Shown: positions 43,395 through 52,309 of the stretch, in pieces
Position numbering within the stretch: the first letter of the stretch is position 1
How the letters are laid out: every line of letters begins with the position of its first letter
Source: JAEUHO01 sp046350655
GTDB lineage: Bacteria; Planctomycetota; PLA2; JAEUHO01
Direction: 5' to 3'
NCBI GenBank assembly: GCA_046350655.1
Contig: JAXMAB010000004.1
Span: forward strand, 930,001-994,000
DNA length: 64,000 nt
Translations under genes and position numbers: made by a program
The notes under the pieces: model-generated
The model's database searches: none
Seen by the model: the letters and a program-made list of their open reading frames with translations, nothing else
What the model was told of the DNA's origin: nothing

Positions 43395-44384
43395 GTGACC
43401 GACGTCGCCGCCGTGACCGCCCGCATCGAGAAGGAGAGCGCCTTCCTCCACGACGTGGTGCGCGAGGTCGAGGGCGTGATCGTCGGGCAGCGCGCGCTGC
43501 TCGACGGGCTCCTCATCGGCCTGCTCGCCGACGGCCACGTCCTCCTCGAGGGCGTCCCCGGGCTCGCGAAGTCGCTCGCCGTGCAGTCGCTGGCGACCGC
43601 GGTGGGGGGCGTCTTCCGCCGCATCCAGTTCACCCCCGACCTCCTCCCGAGCGACCTCCTCGGCACGCAGGTCTACGAGCCGCGCACCGGCGCGTGGACC
43701 GTCCGCGAGGGGCCGGTCTTCGGCAACCTCGTGCTCGCCGACGAGATCAACCGCGCGCCGGCGAAGGTGCAGTCGGCCCTCCTCGAGGCCATGGCCGAGC
43801 GCCAGGTGACGCTCGCGGGAGAGACCCGCGCGCTCCCGTCGCCGTTCCTCGTCCTCGCGACGATGAACCCCATCGAGCACGAGGGCACCTACCCGCTGCC
43901 CGAGGCGCAGATCGACCGCTTCCTCCTGAAGCTCGTCGTGGGCTACCCCGACAAGGAGGAGGAGAAGGCGATCGTGCGGCGCATGGCCGCCACGACGAGC
44001 CGTCCGTCCGTGCGCACCGTCGCGTCGCCGGCGCAGGTGCTCGCCGCGCGCGCGCTGCTCGACGAGGTCCACCTCGACGAGAAGGTCCTCACCTACGTCG
44101 TCGACCTCGTCTTCGCGACGCGCCGCCCCGCCGAGGCGGGCCTCGCGTCGCTCGCGCCGCTGATCCTCTACGGCGCGTCGCCCCGCGCGTCGATCGCGCT
44201 CGTGCGCGCGGCGCGCGCGCGGGCCTTCCTCGACGGCCGCGGGTTCGTGACGCCCCACGACGTCAAGGCCGTCGGCATGGACGTGCTCCGCCACCGCGTG
44301 ATCACGACCTACGAGGCCGAGGCCGAGGGCGTCGCGTCGGTGGACGTCGTGCAGCGGGTCTTCGACGCGGTGAAGGTCCCCTGA
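43395..44384 (+). CDS. MoxR-family AAA+ ATPase
   Basis: 329 aa. EVEGVIVGQRALLDGLLIGLL, Walker A GVPGLAKS, Walker B NLVLADEINRAPAKVQSALLEAM, sensor-1 LATMNPIEHEGTYPLPEAQIDRF, and the C-terminal lid with SPRASIALVRAARARA are all typical. MoxR ATPases act as chaperones for VWA proteins and are co-transcribed with DUF58 and Bat genes, exactly as here. ATG/GTG at 43395 follows GAGGGACC. Confidence 0.95.
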   Translation: MTDVAAVTARIEKESAFLHDVVREVEGVIVGQRALLDGLLIGLLADGHVLLEGVPGLAKSLAVQSLATAVGGVFRRIQFTPDLLPSDLLGTQVYEPRTGAWTVREGPVFGNLVLADEINRAPAKVQSALLEAMAERQVTLAGETRALPSPFLVLATMNPIEHEGTYPLPEAQIDRFLLKLVVGYPDKEEEKAIVRRMAATTSRPSVRTVASPAQVLAARALLDEVHLDEKVLTYVVDLVFATRRPAEAGLASLAPLILYGASPRASIALVRAARARAFLDGRGFVTPHDVKAVGMDVLRHRVITTYEAEAEGVASVDVVQRVFDAVKVP

Positions 44385-44386
44385 CG

Positions 44387-45322
44387 GTGCCGGCCCGGCC
44401 CGCGCCTCCGTCCGAGGAACGCGACCCGGACCTCGCCGAGCTCCTCGCCGAGGTCCGCCGCATCGACGTGATGAGCCGCCGGCTCGTCACCGACGTGATG
44501 GCGGGCGGCTGGCTGTCGGTCTTCCGCGGGGCGGGCATCGAGTTCGACGAGGTGCGCGAGTACGTCGAGGGCGACGACCCGCGCGCCGTGGACTGGAGCG
44601 TGACCGCCCGCATGGGCCGGCCGTTCGTCAAGACCTACGCCGACGAACGCGAGCAGACCGTCCTGTTCCTGCTCGATCTCTCCGCCTCCATGACCGGCGG
44701 CTTCGGCGCGTGGTCGGCCCGGCAGACCGCCGCGCGCGTCTGCGCGTGCCTCGCGCTGGCCGCGGCCCGCAACGACGACAAGGTCGGGCTCGTCGCGTTC
44801 AGCGGCGGCGTCGACCGGTTCGTGCCGCCGAAAAAGGGCGTCGGGCACGTGCTGCGGATCGTCCGGGACTGTCTCGCGCTCCCGGGACGCGAGGCCCGCT
44901 CCGACCCGGCGGCCGCCCTCTCGATGGTGACGCGCGCCGTGCGCCGGCGCGCCGTCGTGTTCGTCGTGTCGGACTTCCTCGCGGGCGGGTGGCGCACCCC
45001 GCTCACGCTCGCCGCGCGTCGCCACGACGTGATCGCGGTCCGCCTGTCGTCGCCGGAGCTCGTGTTGCCCGACGCCGGGCTCGTGCACCTGCGCGACCCC
45101 GAGACGGGCGTGGCGCACCTCGTGGACACGGGCTCGCCGGCGGTCCGCGCGGCGTACGCCGCCCGCGTCGCGGCCTGGCGCGCCGCGACGGACGACGCGT
45201 TCCGCCGCGCGCGCGTGGACGTCCTCGAGGTGCCGGTGCCCCGCACGCCGGGCCCCGAGGCCGTCGCGGGCCCGATCCTCGCGTTCTTCCGGATGCGCGA
45301 CCTGCGCGGGGCGAAGCGGTGA
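44387..45322 (+). CDS. DUF58 (VWA-like) protein
   Basis: 311 aa. The DUF58 signature GAGIEFDEVREYVEGDDPRAVDWSVTARMGRPFVK is followed by a VWA-like domain with FLLDLSASM (metal-site DxSxS) and VVFVVSDFLAGGW. It is a usual partner of MoxR. GTG at 44387 is 2 nt after the moxR stop. A V3 repeat at 44883-44898 encodes GREAR within a variable loop between two conserved helices. Confidence 0.93.
   Translation: MPARPAPPSEERDPDLAELLAEVRRIDVMSRRLVTDVMAGGWLSVFRGAGIEFDEVREYVEGDDPRAVDWSVTARMGRPFVKTYADEREQTVLFLLDLSASMTGGFGAWSARQTAARVCACLALAAARNDDKVGLVAFSGGVDRFVPPKKGVGHVLRIVRDCLALPGREARSDPAAALSMVTRAVRRRAVVFVVSDFLAGGWRTPLTLAARRHDVIAVRLSSPELVLPDAGLVHLRDPETGVAHLVDTGSPAVRAAYAARVAAWRAATDDAFRRARVDVLEVPVPRTPGPEAVAGPILAFFRMRDLRGAKR
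44883..44898 (+). repeat. Dispersed hairpin repeat, V3 form, inside a gene
   Basis: CGGGACGCGAGGCCCG in the DUF58 gene, encoding part of LPGREARSDP, in a length-variable loop. Confidence 0.6.
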
Positions 45323-46303
45323 CCGGCGAGCGCACCCGCCCGTCGCAGCGGACCCTCCCGCGCGTGGTCCGCCGCGTCGCGGCGGGCCTCGCGGTCGTGG
45401 CGGAGGGCCTCGTGTCGTGCGCGTGCGGCGGCGACGCGCCGATCCCCGGCGACGACCTCGCGCTCCGCGTCACCGTGGGCGCGACGGAGGTCGGGTGCGG
45501 CGAGCCGTTCCCCCTCACGGTGGTGCGCGTGTGGCGCAAGGACCTGGTCCCGGCGGCGTGGGACGAGCGCGCGCTCGCGCCGCTCGCCCTGCGCCTCACC
45601 GCGTCCACGCGCCGCGAGGACGACCATCACGTCGAGGAGACGCGGAGCTACCGCGCGTATGCCTTCGCGCGCGAGGACGTCGTCGTCACGCCGACGCCGA
45701 TGGTGGCGCGCGCGGTCGACGGCGGCCCCGAGCGCCGGGCGACGGCGGCGCCGATCGCTCTGAAGCTGCGGCACGCGCTCGACGCCTCGGCCCCGGGCGA
45801 CCCCGAGTTCCCGGCCGTGCCTCCGCCCGCGCCGTTCCCGTGGGCGTGGCTCGCGGCCGCGGTCGCCGCCGCGGGGCTCGGGGCCCTGGGGCTCGCGCGG
45901 CGCCGCGCGCGCGCGGCCCGCGACGGCCGCCGCGCCCACGGCGGCCCCGGCCCCCGAGGTCGCGGCCGCGGACGCCGCCGCGATGGCCGCGCTCGACGCG
46001 ATCGTCGCGCACGACGGGCTCGACGCCGACGGGCGGCGCCGCGCCGCGACGGACGTCACCGAGGTGCTGCGCGGATACGTCGCGGCGCGGTTCGGCGTCC
46101 CGACGGCGCGCCGCACGAGCGCGGAGGTGCTCGCGGCCCCGTTCGCGGCCGACGCCACGGCGCGGGCCGCGCTGCGGCGCGTGTTCGCGTGCGGCGACGC
46201 GGTCAAGTTCGCCGACGCCGTCCCGGACGCGCCGGCCCTCGCGGCCGCGCTCGACGCGGCGCGCGCGTTCGTGCGCGCGACGGCGGACGGGGGCGCGTCG
46301 TGA
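45319..46303 (+). CDS. DUF4381/BatD-like membrane protein (apparent frameshift)
   Basis: The N-terminal part (GTG at 45319, overlapping the DUF58 stop) has a signal sequence, a beta domain (LRVTVGATEVGCGEPFPLTVV) and a membrane helix (WAWLAAAVAAAGLGALGLA). The cytoplasmic tail continues one frame over: PATAAAPTAAPAPEVAAADA, then ALDAIVAHDGLDADGRRRAA, LRGYVAARFGVPTARRTSAEVL and FACGDAVKFADAVPDAP, stop at 46303. Such tails are typical of Bat-operon DUF4381 proteins, so this is one gene with an apparent +1 base near 45895-45930, in a (GC)n run. Real mutation and sequencing error cannot be told apart here. Confidence 0.75.
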
Positions 46304-47337
46304 CCGGCGGCATCCTCGCGCTGTTCGGGCTCGACTGGCGCACGCCGGCGGCGTTCGCGCTCGTCGCGGTCGTCGTGGCCGCGCTCGTCGTGCGCGCGCG
46401 GCGCGGCGCCCCCGCGGTGCGGTTCGCGCCCGGCGCCTTCCTCGCCGACGGCGTGCCGACGCCGGACGGCGCGGGCGTCGTCGGCGGGGGCGGGGCCCTG
46501 CCCTCGACGGCGCGCTCGCGGCTCGCGGTGCTGCCGCGCGCGCTGGCGGCGGCGGGCCTCGTCGCGCTCGTGGCGGCGATCGCGCGGCCCACGACGTCGG
46601 AGCCGGAGCCGCTCCGCGTGGAGGGCATCGACCTGCTGCTCGGCCTCGACGTGTCGTCGTCGATGACCGCCGGCGACCTCGCGGCGGGCCGCACGCGCCT
46701 CGACGTCGCGCGCGAGGCGGCCCTCGACTTCGTCCGTGCGCGGCCCCAGGATCGCATCGGACTCCTGACCTTCGCGCGCTTCCCGGACCTCGCGTGCCCC
46801 CCGACGCTCGACCACGCGGCGCTGCGCACGATCCTCGCCCGCGTCGCGACGGTCCGCGGCGAGGGCCCCGAGGACGCGACCGGCATCGGGACCGCGGTCG
46901 CCCGCGCGGCCCAGGCCCTCGAGTGCAGCCGCGCGCGCTCCAAGGTGGTCGTGTTGCTCACGGACGGCGAGGAGAACGTCGCGCTCGCGACGGCCCCGGG
47001 CGAGATCGCGCCGGTCCACGCGGCGCAGCTCTGCGTCGCGCTCGGCGTGCGCGTCTACGCCGTCGCCATCGGCGCCGGCGGCGCGGGCGGCCGGCGTGCC
47101 GTCGATCCCGGCGTCGTCGCCGACGTCGCGAAGCGCACGGGCGGCGACTTCTTCCGCGCGACCGACGCGGCGGGCCTGTCGGCGGCGTACGCGCGGATCG
47201 ACGCACTCGAACGCACGGCGGTGGACACGCCGCGGCAGGTCGCCGTGGACCGGTTCGCGGGCTGGCTCGTGGTCGCGTTGGCCTGCCTCGTGGCGGCGCG
47301 GGTGCTCGCGGCGGCGGGGGTCGGGGGCGCGCCGTGA
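46300..47337 (+). CDS. VWA-domain membrane protein, BatA-like
   Basis: 345 aa from GTG overlapping the previous stop. Two N-terminal helices (about 15-32 and 75-95), a VWA domain with metal-site DVSSSM (LLLGLDVSSSMTAGDLAAGRT), GIGTAVARAAQAL and VVLLTDGEENVAL, and a C-terminal helix (FAGWLVVALACLVAARVLAA). This is the Aerotolerance-operon BatA layout: a membrane-anchored VWA domain facing the periplasm. It is fully coupled to the next gene by GTGA. Confidence 0.93.
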   Translation: MTGGILALFGLDWRTPAAFALVAVVVAALVVRARRGAPAVRFAPGAFLADGVPTPDGAGVVGGGGALPSTARSRLAVLPRALAAAGLVALVAAIARPTTSEPEPLRVEGIDLLLGLDVSSSMTAGDLAAGRTRLDVAREAALDFVRARPQDRIGLLTFARFPDLACPPTLDHAALRTILARVATVRGEGPEDATGIGTAVARAAQALECSRARSKVVVLLTDGEENVALATAPGEIAPVHAAQLCVALGVRVYAVAIGAGGAGGRRAVDPGVVADVAKRTGGDFFRATDAAGLSAAYARIDALERTAVDTPRQVAVDRFAGWLVVALACLVAARVLAAAGVGGAP

Positions 47338-48341
47338 GCCTCGACGACCTCTTCGTCCGGCCGGACCTCCTGGGGCTCGTGGCCCTCGCGCCCGTGCTCT
47401 GGGGCGTCCTGCGGGCGCTCGACGCGGCCCGCGCGCGGCGGCTCGCGCGGGCGGTCGGGCCTCGCGTCGGCGTGCTCGCGTCCGAGGCCGGCCCGCGCCG
47501 TCGCGCGGTGCGGCGGGCCGTGTTCGCGGCGGGCCTCGCGTGCGCGTCGGTCGCGTTCGCGGGCCCGGTCGTCGGCGCACCCGAGGGGACGGTGGACGTT
47601 CGCGGCGTCGACCTCGTCGTCGTGCTCGACGTCTCGCGCTCGATGCGCGCGCGCGACGTCGCGCCCGACCGCCTCGGGCGCGCGCAGGCGGAGGTGCGCG
47701 CGCTCGCGGGGCGCGCCGACGGCGACCGGCTCGCGTTGGTCGTGTTCGCGGGCGAGGCGGTCCTCGCGGCGCCGCTCACGCTCGACCGCGCCGCGGTCGC
47801 CGACCTCGCGGACCTCGCCGACCCGACCGACGTCGTCCGCGGCGGCACCGACCTCGGGGCCGCGCTCGACCGCGCGCTCGAGGCACTCGCCGGCGCGAGC
47901 GGCGACCACGAGGCCATCGTCGTCCTCACGGACGGCGGCGGCGACGACGCCCGCGTGGTCGCCGCGGCGGAGCGCTGCGCGGCGCGAGGCCTCGCGGTGC
48001 ACGTCGTCGGCGTCGGGACCGCGCTCGGAGGCAAGATCCCGGTCGAGGCCGACGGCGGGGAGGGGTTCCTGCGCGACCGCGCGGGCGCGGAGGTCGTCAC
48101 GCGCCTCGAGGCGACTGGGCTCCGCGCGCTCGCCGCGCGGACCGGCGGCGTCTACGTCGAGGCGGGCGCGCGCCCGGGCGCGCTCGTGGGCGTGTACGAC
48201 GACGCCGTCGCGCCGCTGGCGCGCAAGACGCTCGCGCGGGCCGCCGCGCTGCGGCGTCCGTCGGTCTTCCAGGCGTGGCTCCTCGTCGCGTTCGCGTGCT
48301 TCGCGCTCGACCTGGCGATGTCGGACCGGAGGCGCCGATGA
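47334..48341 (+). CDS. VWA-domain membrane protein, BatB-like
   Basis: 335 aa. N-terminal helix region, VWA with VVLDVSRSMRARDVAPDRLGRA, GGTDLGAALDRALEAL and IVVLTDGGGDD, and the C-terminal helix WLLVAFACFALDLAM. It is paralogous to the preceding gene; the BatA/BatB pair is standard for this operon. GTG at 47334 and the ATGA overlap at its end keep the operon unbroken. Confidence 0.93.
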   Translation: MSLDDLFVRPDLLGLVALAPVLWGVLRALDAARARRLARAVGPRVGVLASEAGPRRRAVRRAVFAAGLACASVAFAGPVVGAPEGTVDVRGVDLVVVLDVSRSMRARDVAPDRLGRAQAEVRALAGRADGDRLALVVFAGEAVLAAPLTLDRAAVADLADLADPTDVVRGGTDLGAALDRALEALAGASGDHEAIVVLTDGGGDDARVVAAAERCAARGLAVHVVGVGTALGGKIPVEADGGEGFLRDRAGAEVVTRLEATGLRALAARTGGVYVEAGARPGALVGVYDDAVAPLARKTLARAAALRRPSVFQAWLLVAFACFALDLAMSDRRRR

Positions 48342-49039
48342 CGCGAGGCCCGCTCCGCTCCGTCCGGCTCGCGGCCGCCGGGCTGCTCGTGGGCGCGTTC
48401 GTCGCCGCGTGTGGTGGCGACGACGGCCGGGTCCACCTCGCGCGCGCGATCGACGACCTGCGCGCGGGGCGGCTGCGCGACGCGAGCGACGCGGCGGACC
48501 GCGCCGCGGCCGCTGGCGACGACGCGGTCCGGGTCGCGTGCGACGTCGTGCGGGGCCACGTCGCCTTCGGGCGGTCGCTGCTGCTCGAGGCGGAGGCCGC
48601 CGCCCCGGGCGCGCCGCCCGCGTCGCTCGAGCTCTCGCTCGCGATGGCCGAGGACGCGCTCGCCGCGTGGCGGGCCGCGGCGGCGACGGGCGACGTGCCG
48701 GTCGCGCGGCGCAACGTCGAGCGCGCGCTGCTGCGCGTCGACGCGCTGCGCGCCCGGCTCGGCCGCAAACACGACGGTTCGCGCCCGCCGCCGCCGGGGC
48801 CCGGCAAGCCGCCGCCGACCGACGCGCCCGAGACGGACGCCCCGCCGCTGCCGAAGCCGCCCGTCGCCCCGCCGACCCCGCCGCCCGCGGCACCGCCGAG
48901 CCCGATCGTGACGACCGACCTGCCGGCCGCCGACGTGCGCGGGGTGCTCGAGGTGCTGCGCCGCAAGGAGCAGGAGAAGCGCGCGATCCGCCGCGCGCGC
49001 ACGACGCCGCCGCCCGCCGGCGCGGGGGACGACTGGTGA
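48338..49039 (+). CDS. BatC-like lipoprotein with helical repeats and Pro-rich linker
   Basis: 233 aa. Lipobox VAAC (Cys25), a TPR-like helical part (about 30-145: LARAIDDLRAGRLRDASDAADRAAA), a Pro-rich stretch (about 146-190) and a charged C-terminal helix (VRGVLEVLRRKEQEKRAIRRAR). This matches the position and style of BatC. The start region ATGACGCGAGGCCCG is a V3-like repeat, so the start codon lies within the repeat. Confidence 0.8.
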   Translation: MTRGPLRSVRLAAAGLLVGAFVAACGGDDGRVHLARAIDDLRAGRLRDASDAADRAAAAGDDAVRVACDVVRGHVAFGRSLLLEAEAAAPGAPPASLELSLAMAEDALAAWRAAAATGDVPVARRNVERALLRVDALRARLGRKHDGSRPPPPGPGKPPPTDAPETDAPPLPKPPVAPPTPPPAAPPSPIVTTDLPAADVRGVLEVLRRKEQEKRAIRRARTTPPPAGAGDDW

Positions 49040-50427
49040 CCCCGCGCCGCCGCACCCTCCTTCGCCTCGGCCTCGCGCTCGGCCTCGGGCTCGCGCTCGC
49101 GACGTGCCCCGCGGGTCGTCCCGCGCACGCGGACGATCCCGCGCCGCCGCGCGCGTTCGTCGAGGTCGTGACGCCGCGGCCCGTGGTGTACGTGGGCGAA
49201 GTGGTGCCGATGCGCGTGCGGGTCGGCGTGGACGCCGCGTGGGTGCCGGACCGCCTCGTGCCGCTGGTCCGGCAGCGCCTCGACCTGCCGCTGCACGTCG
49301 AGGCGCCGGGCCTGCGCGAGCGACCGGGCCTCGCGGTCCTTTCGAGCCCGACCGCGCCCGGGCCCTCGGGACCGACGCTCGCGCTCAACGACGCGCCCGT
49401 GCCCGTGACCCGTGCGGCCGACGAGGTCCGCGACGGCGTCCGGTGCGCGGTCTTCGAGGTCGAGCGACGCGTCGTCGCCGATGCCGCGGGCCCGCTCGTC
49501 GGCGCGCCACCGACGCTGCGGTTCGCGGCGGCGACGCGCTTCCACGACGACCTCCTCCACGGGCGCGTGCCCGTGGACCGCCGCGACGTCGCGGTGAACG
49601 GGCCCGCGCTGGCGCTCGACGTGCGCGACCTGCCCGTTGAGGGCCGCCCGGACGGGTTCGGCGGCGCCATCGGCCGCTTCACCGCGACGGCCTCGACCGA
49701 CGCGACGGCGATCGACGTCGGCCGGGCCTTCCGCGTCACGTGGACGGTCCGCGGGCCGGGGAACCTCGCGCGCGTCCCGGGGTTGCGCGTGCCGGCGCTC
49801 GACGGCTTCCACGTGTACGGCTCGCTCGAGTCGGCGACCGACGACACGCGGACCGCGGTCGTCGAGGTCGCGGCGACGCGGGCCGACGTGGCGGCGTTCC
49901 CCGCGCTCTCGTTCGCCTACTTCGACCCGACGCCGCCGGCCGGCTACCGCGTGGCGAGCACGGCGCCGCTGCCGCTGACCGTCCGGGGCGCGGAGGGTGC
50001 GCGGGACCGCGAGGCCCGGCCGCCGGCGGCGGTGCCGGCCTGGGTCTGGGCGGCGGCGGCGGCCGCGGCGGTGGTGGCGTTCGTCGTCGGGCGGCGGCGG
50101 GCCGCGCGTCGGACGGAGGCCGCGGACCCGGTACACGTCGCGATCGCGGCGTTCCGCGGGGCGCCGGCCGAGGGGCGGCTCGAGGCCTTCCTCGCCGTGC
50201 TGGCGGCGCACCTCGGCACGAATCCGTGGTCGGTGATCGGGCCCGGGCTCGCGGCGCGGCTCGTCGCGCGCGGCGTCGCGCCCGACGCGGCGGACCGTAT
50301 CGCGGCCCTGGTCGAGGCGTGGCAGGGCGCGCGGTACGGCGGCGAGGCGCCGCGCGACCTCGAGGCGCGCGTGGACGCGGCCGTCGCCGCGATCGAGGCG
50401 GCGCGGGCCTCGCGGTCGAGGCGCTGA
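49036..50427 (+). CDS. BatD-like oxygen-tolerance protein
   Basis: 463 aa. Signal peptide (about 1-33), beta-sandwich domains (ALDVRDLPVEGRPDGFGGAIG, FTATASTDATAIDVGRAFRV, the usual BatD strand pattern), a linker containing a V1 repeat (ARDREARPP), a membrane helix (VPAWVWAAAAAAAVVAFVVG) and a cytoplasmic tail. It is the last gene of the moxR-DUF58-Bat operon, whose genes are mostly linked by 4-nt overlaps. The product is thought to work with the VWA proteins at the membrane. Confidence 0.88.
   Translation: MTPRRRTLLRLGLALGLGLALATCPAGRPAHADDPAPPRAFVEVVTPRPVVYVGEVVPMRVRVGVDAAWVPDRLVPLVRQRLDLPLHVEAPGLRERPGLAVLSSPTAPGPSGPTLALNDAPVPVTRAADEVRDGVRCAVFEVERRVVADAAGPLVGAPPTLRFAAATRFHDDLLHGRVPVDRRDVAVNGPALALDVRDLPVEGRPDGFGGAIGRFTATASTDATAIDVGRAFRVTWTVRGPGNLARVPGLRVPALDGFHVYGSLESATDDTRTAVVEVAATRADVAAFPALSFAYFDPTPPAGYRVASTAPLPLTVRGAEGARDREARPPAAVPAWVWAAAAAAAVVAFVVGRRRAARRTEAADPVHVAIAAFRGAPAEGRLEAFLAVLAAHLGTNPWSVIGPGLAARLVARGVAPDAADRIAALVEAWQGARYGGEAPRDLEARVDAAVAAIEAARASRSRR
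49324..49339 (-). repeat. Dispersed hairpin repeat, V1-like, inside a gene
   Basis: CCGGGCCTCGCGGTCC encodes PGLAV in the BatD-like gene. Gly-Leu-Ala-Val in the preferred codons gives most of this sequence by chance, so it is a weaker case. Confidence 0.4.
50002..50019 (+). repeat. Dispersed hairpin repeat, V1 consensus, inside a gene
   Basis: CGGGACCGCGAGGCCCGG encodes RDREARP in the linker just before the membrane helix of the BatD-like protein. Confidence 0.7.
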
Positions 50428-50452
50428 CGGCGCGCGACCGGTGCGGTAGGGT
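50424..50452 (+). promoter_or_regulatory. Putative promoter of the SIR2 gene (CTGACG-N17-TAGGGT)
   Basis: CTGACG (50424-50429, overlapping the BatD stop), 17 nt, TAGGGT (50447-50452), then 6 nt to the ATG at 50459. The arrangement is the same as at the thioesterase gene and predicts a leaderless message. Confidence 0.5.
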
Positions 50453-50458
50453 GCGTCG

Positions 50459-51268
50459 ATGGACCCCGTCGCCGCCCTCGCGGACCTCTTCACCGGCCCC
50501 GCCGCGCGCGGGGGGCTGCTCGTCGTGACGGGGGCGGGCGTCAGCCACGCGAGCGGGATCCCGACGTTCCGCGGCACCGACCGCGACGCGATCTGGAAGC
50601 GCGACGTCACCGAGCTCGGGACGTACGGGTTCTTCGAGGAGGACCCCGTGGGCTCGTGGCGGTGGTACCTCGACCGGTTCGCGTCGGTGCTGCCCGCGCG
50701 GCCGAACCCGGCGCACGAGGCGCTGGTGGCGCTCGAGCGGGCCCTCGAGGCCCGAGGGACGCCGTTCCTGCTCGTGACGCAGAACGTGGACACGCTCCAC
50801 GAGCGCGCGGGCTCGAAAGCCCTCGTGAAGGTGCACGGGAGCGCGGACCGCGTGCGGTGCGTGCGGCGCGGGTGCGAACATGCCGCGCCGACGGGGTCGA
50901 TCCCGCGGCCCGAGGAGGCGATCGCGCGGTTCCTCGCGGATCCGAAGGAGGCGACGCTGCCGCGGTGCCCGGCGTGCGGCGACCTGCTGAGGCAGCACGT
51001 CCTGTGGTTCGACGAGTCGTACGCGTCGCACGCGAGCTACGCGTTCGACGTCGCGCTCGACTTCGCGATGGACGCGACGGCGGTGCTGTTCGTCGGGACG
51101 TCGTTCTCGGTGGGGGCGACGGACGCGTTCCTGCGGGCCGCGCGGGTGGCGCGGGCGCCCGTCCTGTCGATCGACCCGGGCGACCATCCGCCGCCGTTCG
51201 GCGTCACGCCGGTGCGCGCGAAGGCCGAGGAGGCGCTGCCCGCCGCCGTCCGTCGCGCGTTCGGCTGA
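50459..51268 (+). CDS. cobB: SIR2-family NAD-dependent protein deacylase
   Basis: 269 aa. NAD-binding GAGVSHASGIPTFRG (25-39), TQNVDTLHERAG, catalytic His126 in KVHGSADRVRC, and four zinc cysteines (134, 139, 170, 173). FVGTSFSVGATDAF forms the late Rossmann part. It removes acyl groups from protein lysines using NAD. It seems separately transcribed from the Bat operon. No Shine-Dalgarno sequence is visible before the ATG. Confidence 0.93.
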   Translation: MDPVAALADLFTGPAARGGLLVVTGAGVSHASGIPTFRGTDRDAIWKRDVTELGTYGFFEEDPVGSWRWYLDRFASVLPARPNPAHEALVALERALEARGTPFLLVTQNVDTLHERAGSKALVKVHGSADRVRCVRRGCEHAAPTGSIPRPEEAIARFLADPKEATLPRCPACGDLLRQHVLWFDESYASHASYAFDVALDFAMDATAVLFVGTSFSVGATDAFLRAARVARAPVLSIDPGDHPPPFGVTPVRAKAEEALPAAVRRAFG

Positions 51269-51277
51269 CGGCGCGCG

Positions 51278-52309
51278 TCAGAGGACGTCGCCGAGGACCC
51301 AGGCGGCCGCGTAGGCGGCGACCTCGCGCGGGAACGCGACGGCCTTCCAGCCCGAGGTGAACGTCTCGTGGGCGGGGACGGTGCGGATCTCGAGGCCCTC
51401 GCGGGCGGCGAGCAGGCGCAGGCGCGCGAGGTGGTAGTCGTGGCTCACGACGAGGACCCGCCGCCAGCCGTGGCGGCGGGCGAGGTCCGCGGCGGTGTGC
51501 ATGCTCGCGGCGGAGTTCGTGCCCGTCGGGTCGAGGACGAGGGCGCGGTCGGGGACGCCTTCGGCCCGGCACAACGCGGCCATGGCCTCGGGTTCGCTGA
51601 CCGGCAGGCCCGGCGTGTGTCCGCCCGAGAGCACGATCGTGTGGACGAGGCCGGCGCGGTAGAGGTCGCAGGCGGTGTGCGTGCGGTCGATCAACGACCC
51701 GGACGGCGTGCCGTCGGGGTGGACCTTCGAGCCGAGCACGACGGCGACGTCGGCGGGGGCGCGGTAGTCCGTCGCGCCGATGGCCGCGATCTCGAGCGCG
51801 AGGAGGGCGACGCCGGCCGCCGCGACGGCGCCGCAGCGGCCCACGAACGCGAGACCCGACGGCCGGGGCGCGAGCGGGCGGTGCACGGCGATCGCGAAGC
51901 CGACGACGATCGCGAGGCCGACGAACGCGAACGGGACCGTGAGGCGCGTGGCGACGAGGGCCCCGTCGGACACCGCGACGGCGTGGCGGACGAGCGCGAC
52001 GATGCACGTCTCGACGACGACGGCCGCGACGAGGAGCGCGGCGGCGGGGTAGGCGCGCGGGAAGCGGCGGGCCAGCGTCCGGCGGAACAGGACTGCGACG
52101 GAGAACGCGCCGGCGAGCAGCGTGTCGAGCGGCGTCGCGCCGAGCGTGCCCATCCACAGCGGGTGGACGGCGGTGCCCGGGCGCAGGGCCGACGACGCGA
52201 GGCCCGCGGCGGTCGCGAGGGCGAGCGCGATCGGCGCCGCGCGGAGGACGGCGGCGAACGGGGCGAGGGCGGCCGAGAGGCTCCGGCGGGAGAGGCGTAG
52301 CGCGGTCAT
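51278..52309 (-). CDS. YdcF/SanA-like DUF218 membrane protein
   Basis: 343 aa. The N-terminal half has four or five hydrophobic helices; the C-terminal DUF218 domain reads ADVAVVLGSKVHPDGTPSGSL, TIVLSGGHTPGLPVSEPEAM, LVLDPTGTNSAASMHTAADLA and VLVVSHDYHLARLRLLA. SanA/YdcF proteins are linked to envelope integrity and vancomycin tolerance, with unclear chemistry. ATG at 52309 has GGAGCG upstream. It converges with the SIR2 gene, leaving a 9-nt gap. Confidence 0.87.
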   Translation of the reverse strand: MTALRLSRRSLSAALAPFAAVLRAAPIALALATAAGLASSALRPGTAVHPLWMGTLGATPLDTLLAGAFSVAVLFRRTLARRFPRAYPAAALLVAAVVVETCIVALVRHAVAVSDGALVATRLTVPFAFVGLAIVVGFAIAVHRPLAPRPSGLAFVGRCGAVAAAGVALLALEIAAIGATDYRAPADVAVVLGSKVHPDGTPSGSLIDRTHTACDLYRAGLVHTIVLSGGHTPGLPVSEPEAMAALCRAEGVPDRALVLDPTGTNSAASMHTAADLARRHGWRRVLVVSHDYHLARLRLLAAREGLEIRTVPAHETFTSGWKAVAFPREVAAYAAAWVLGDVL

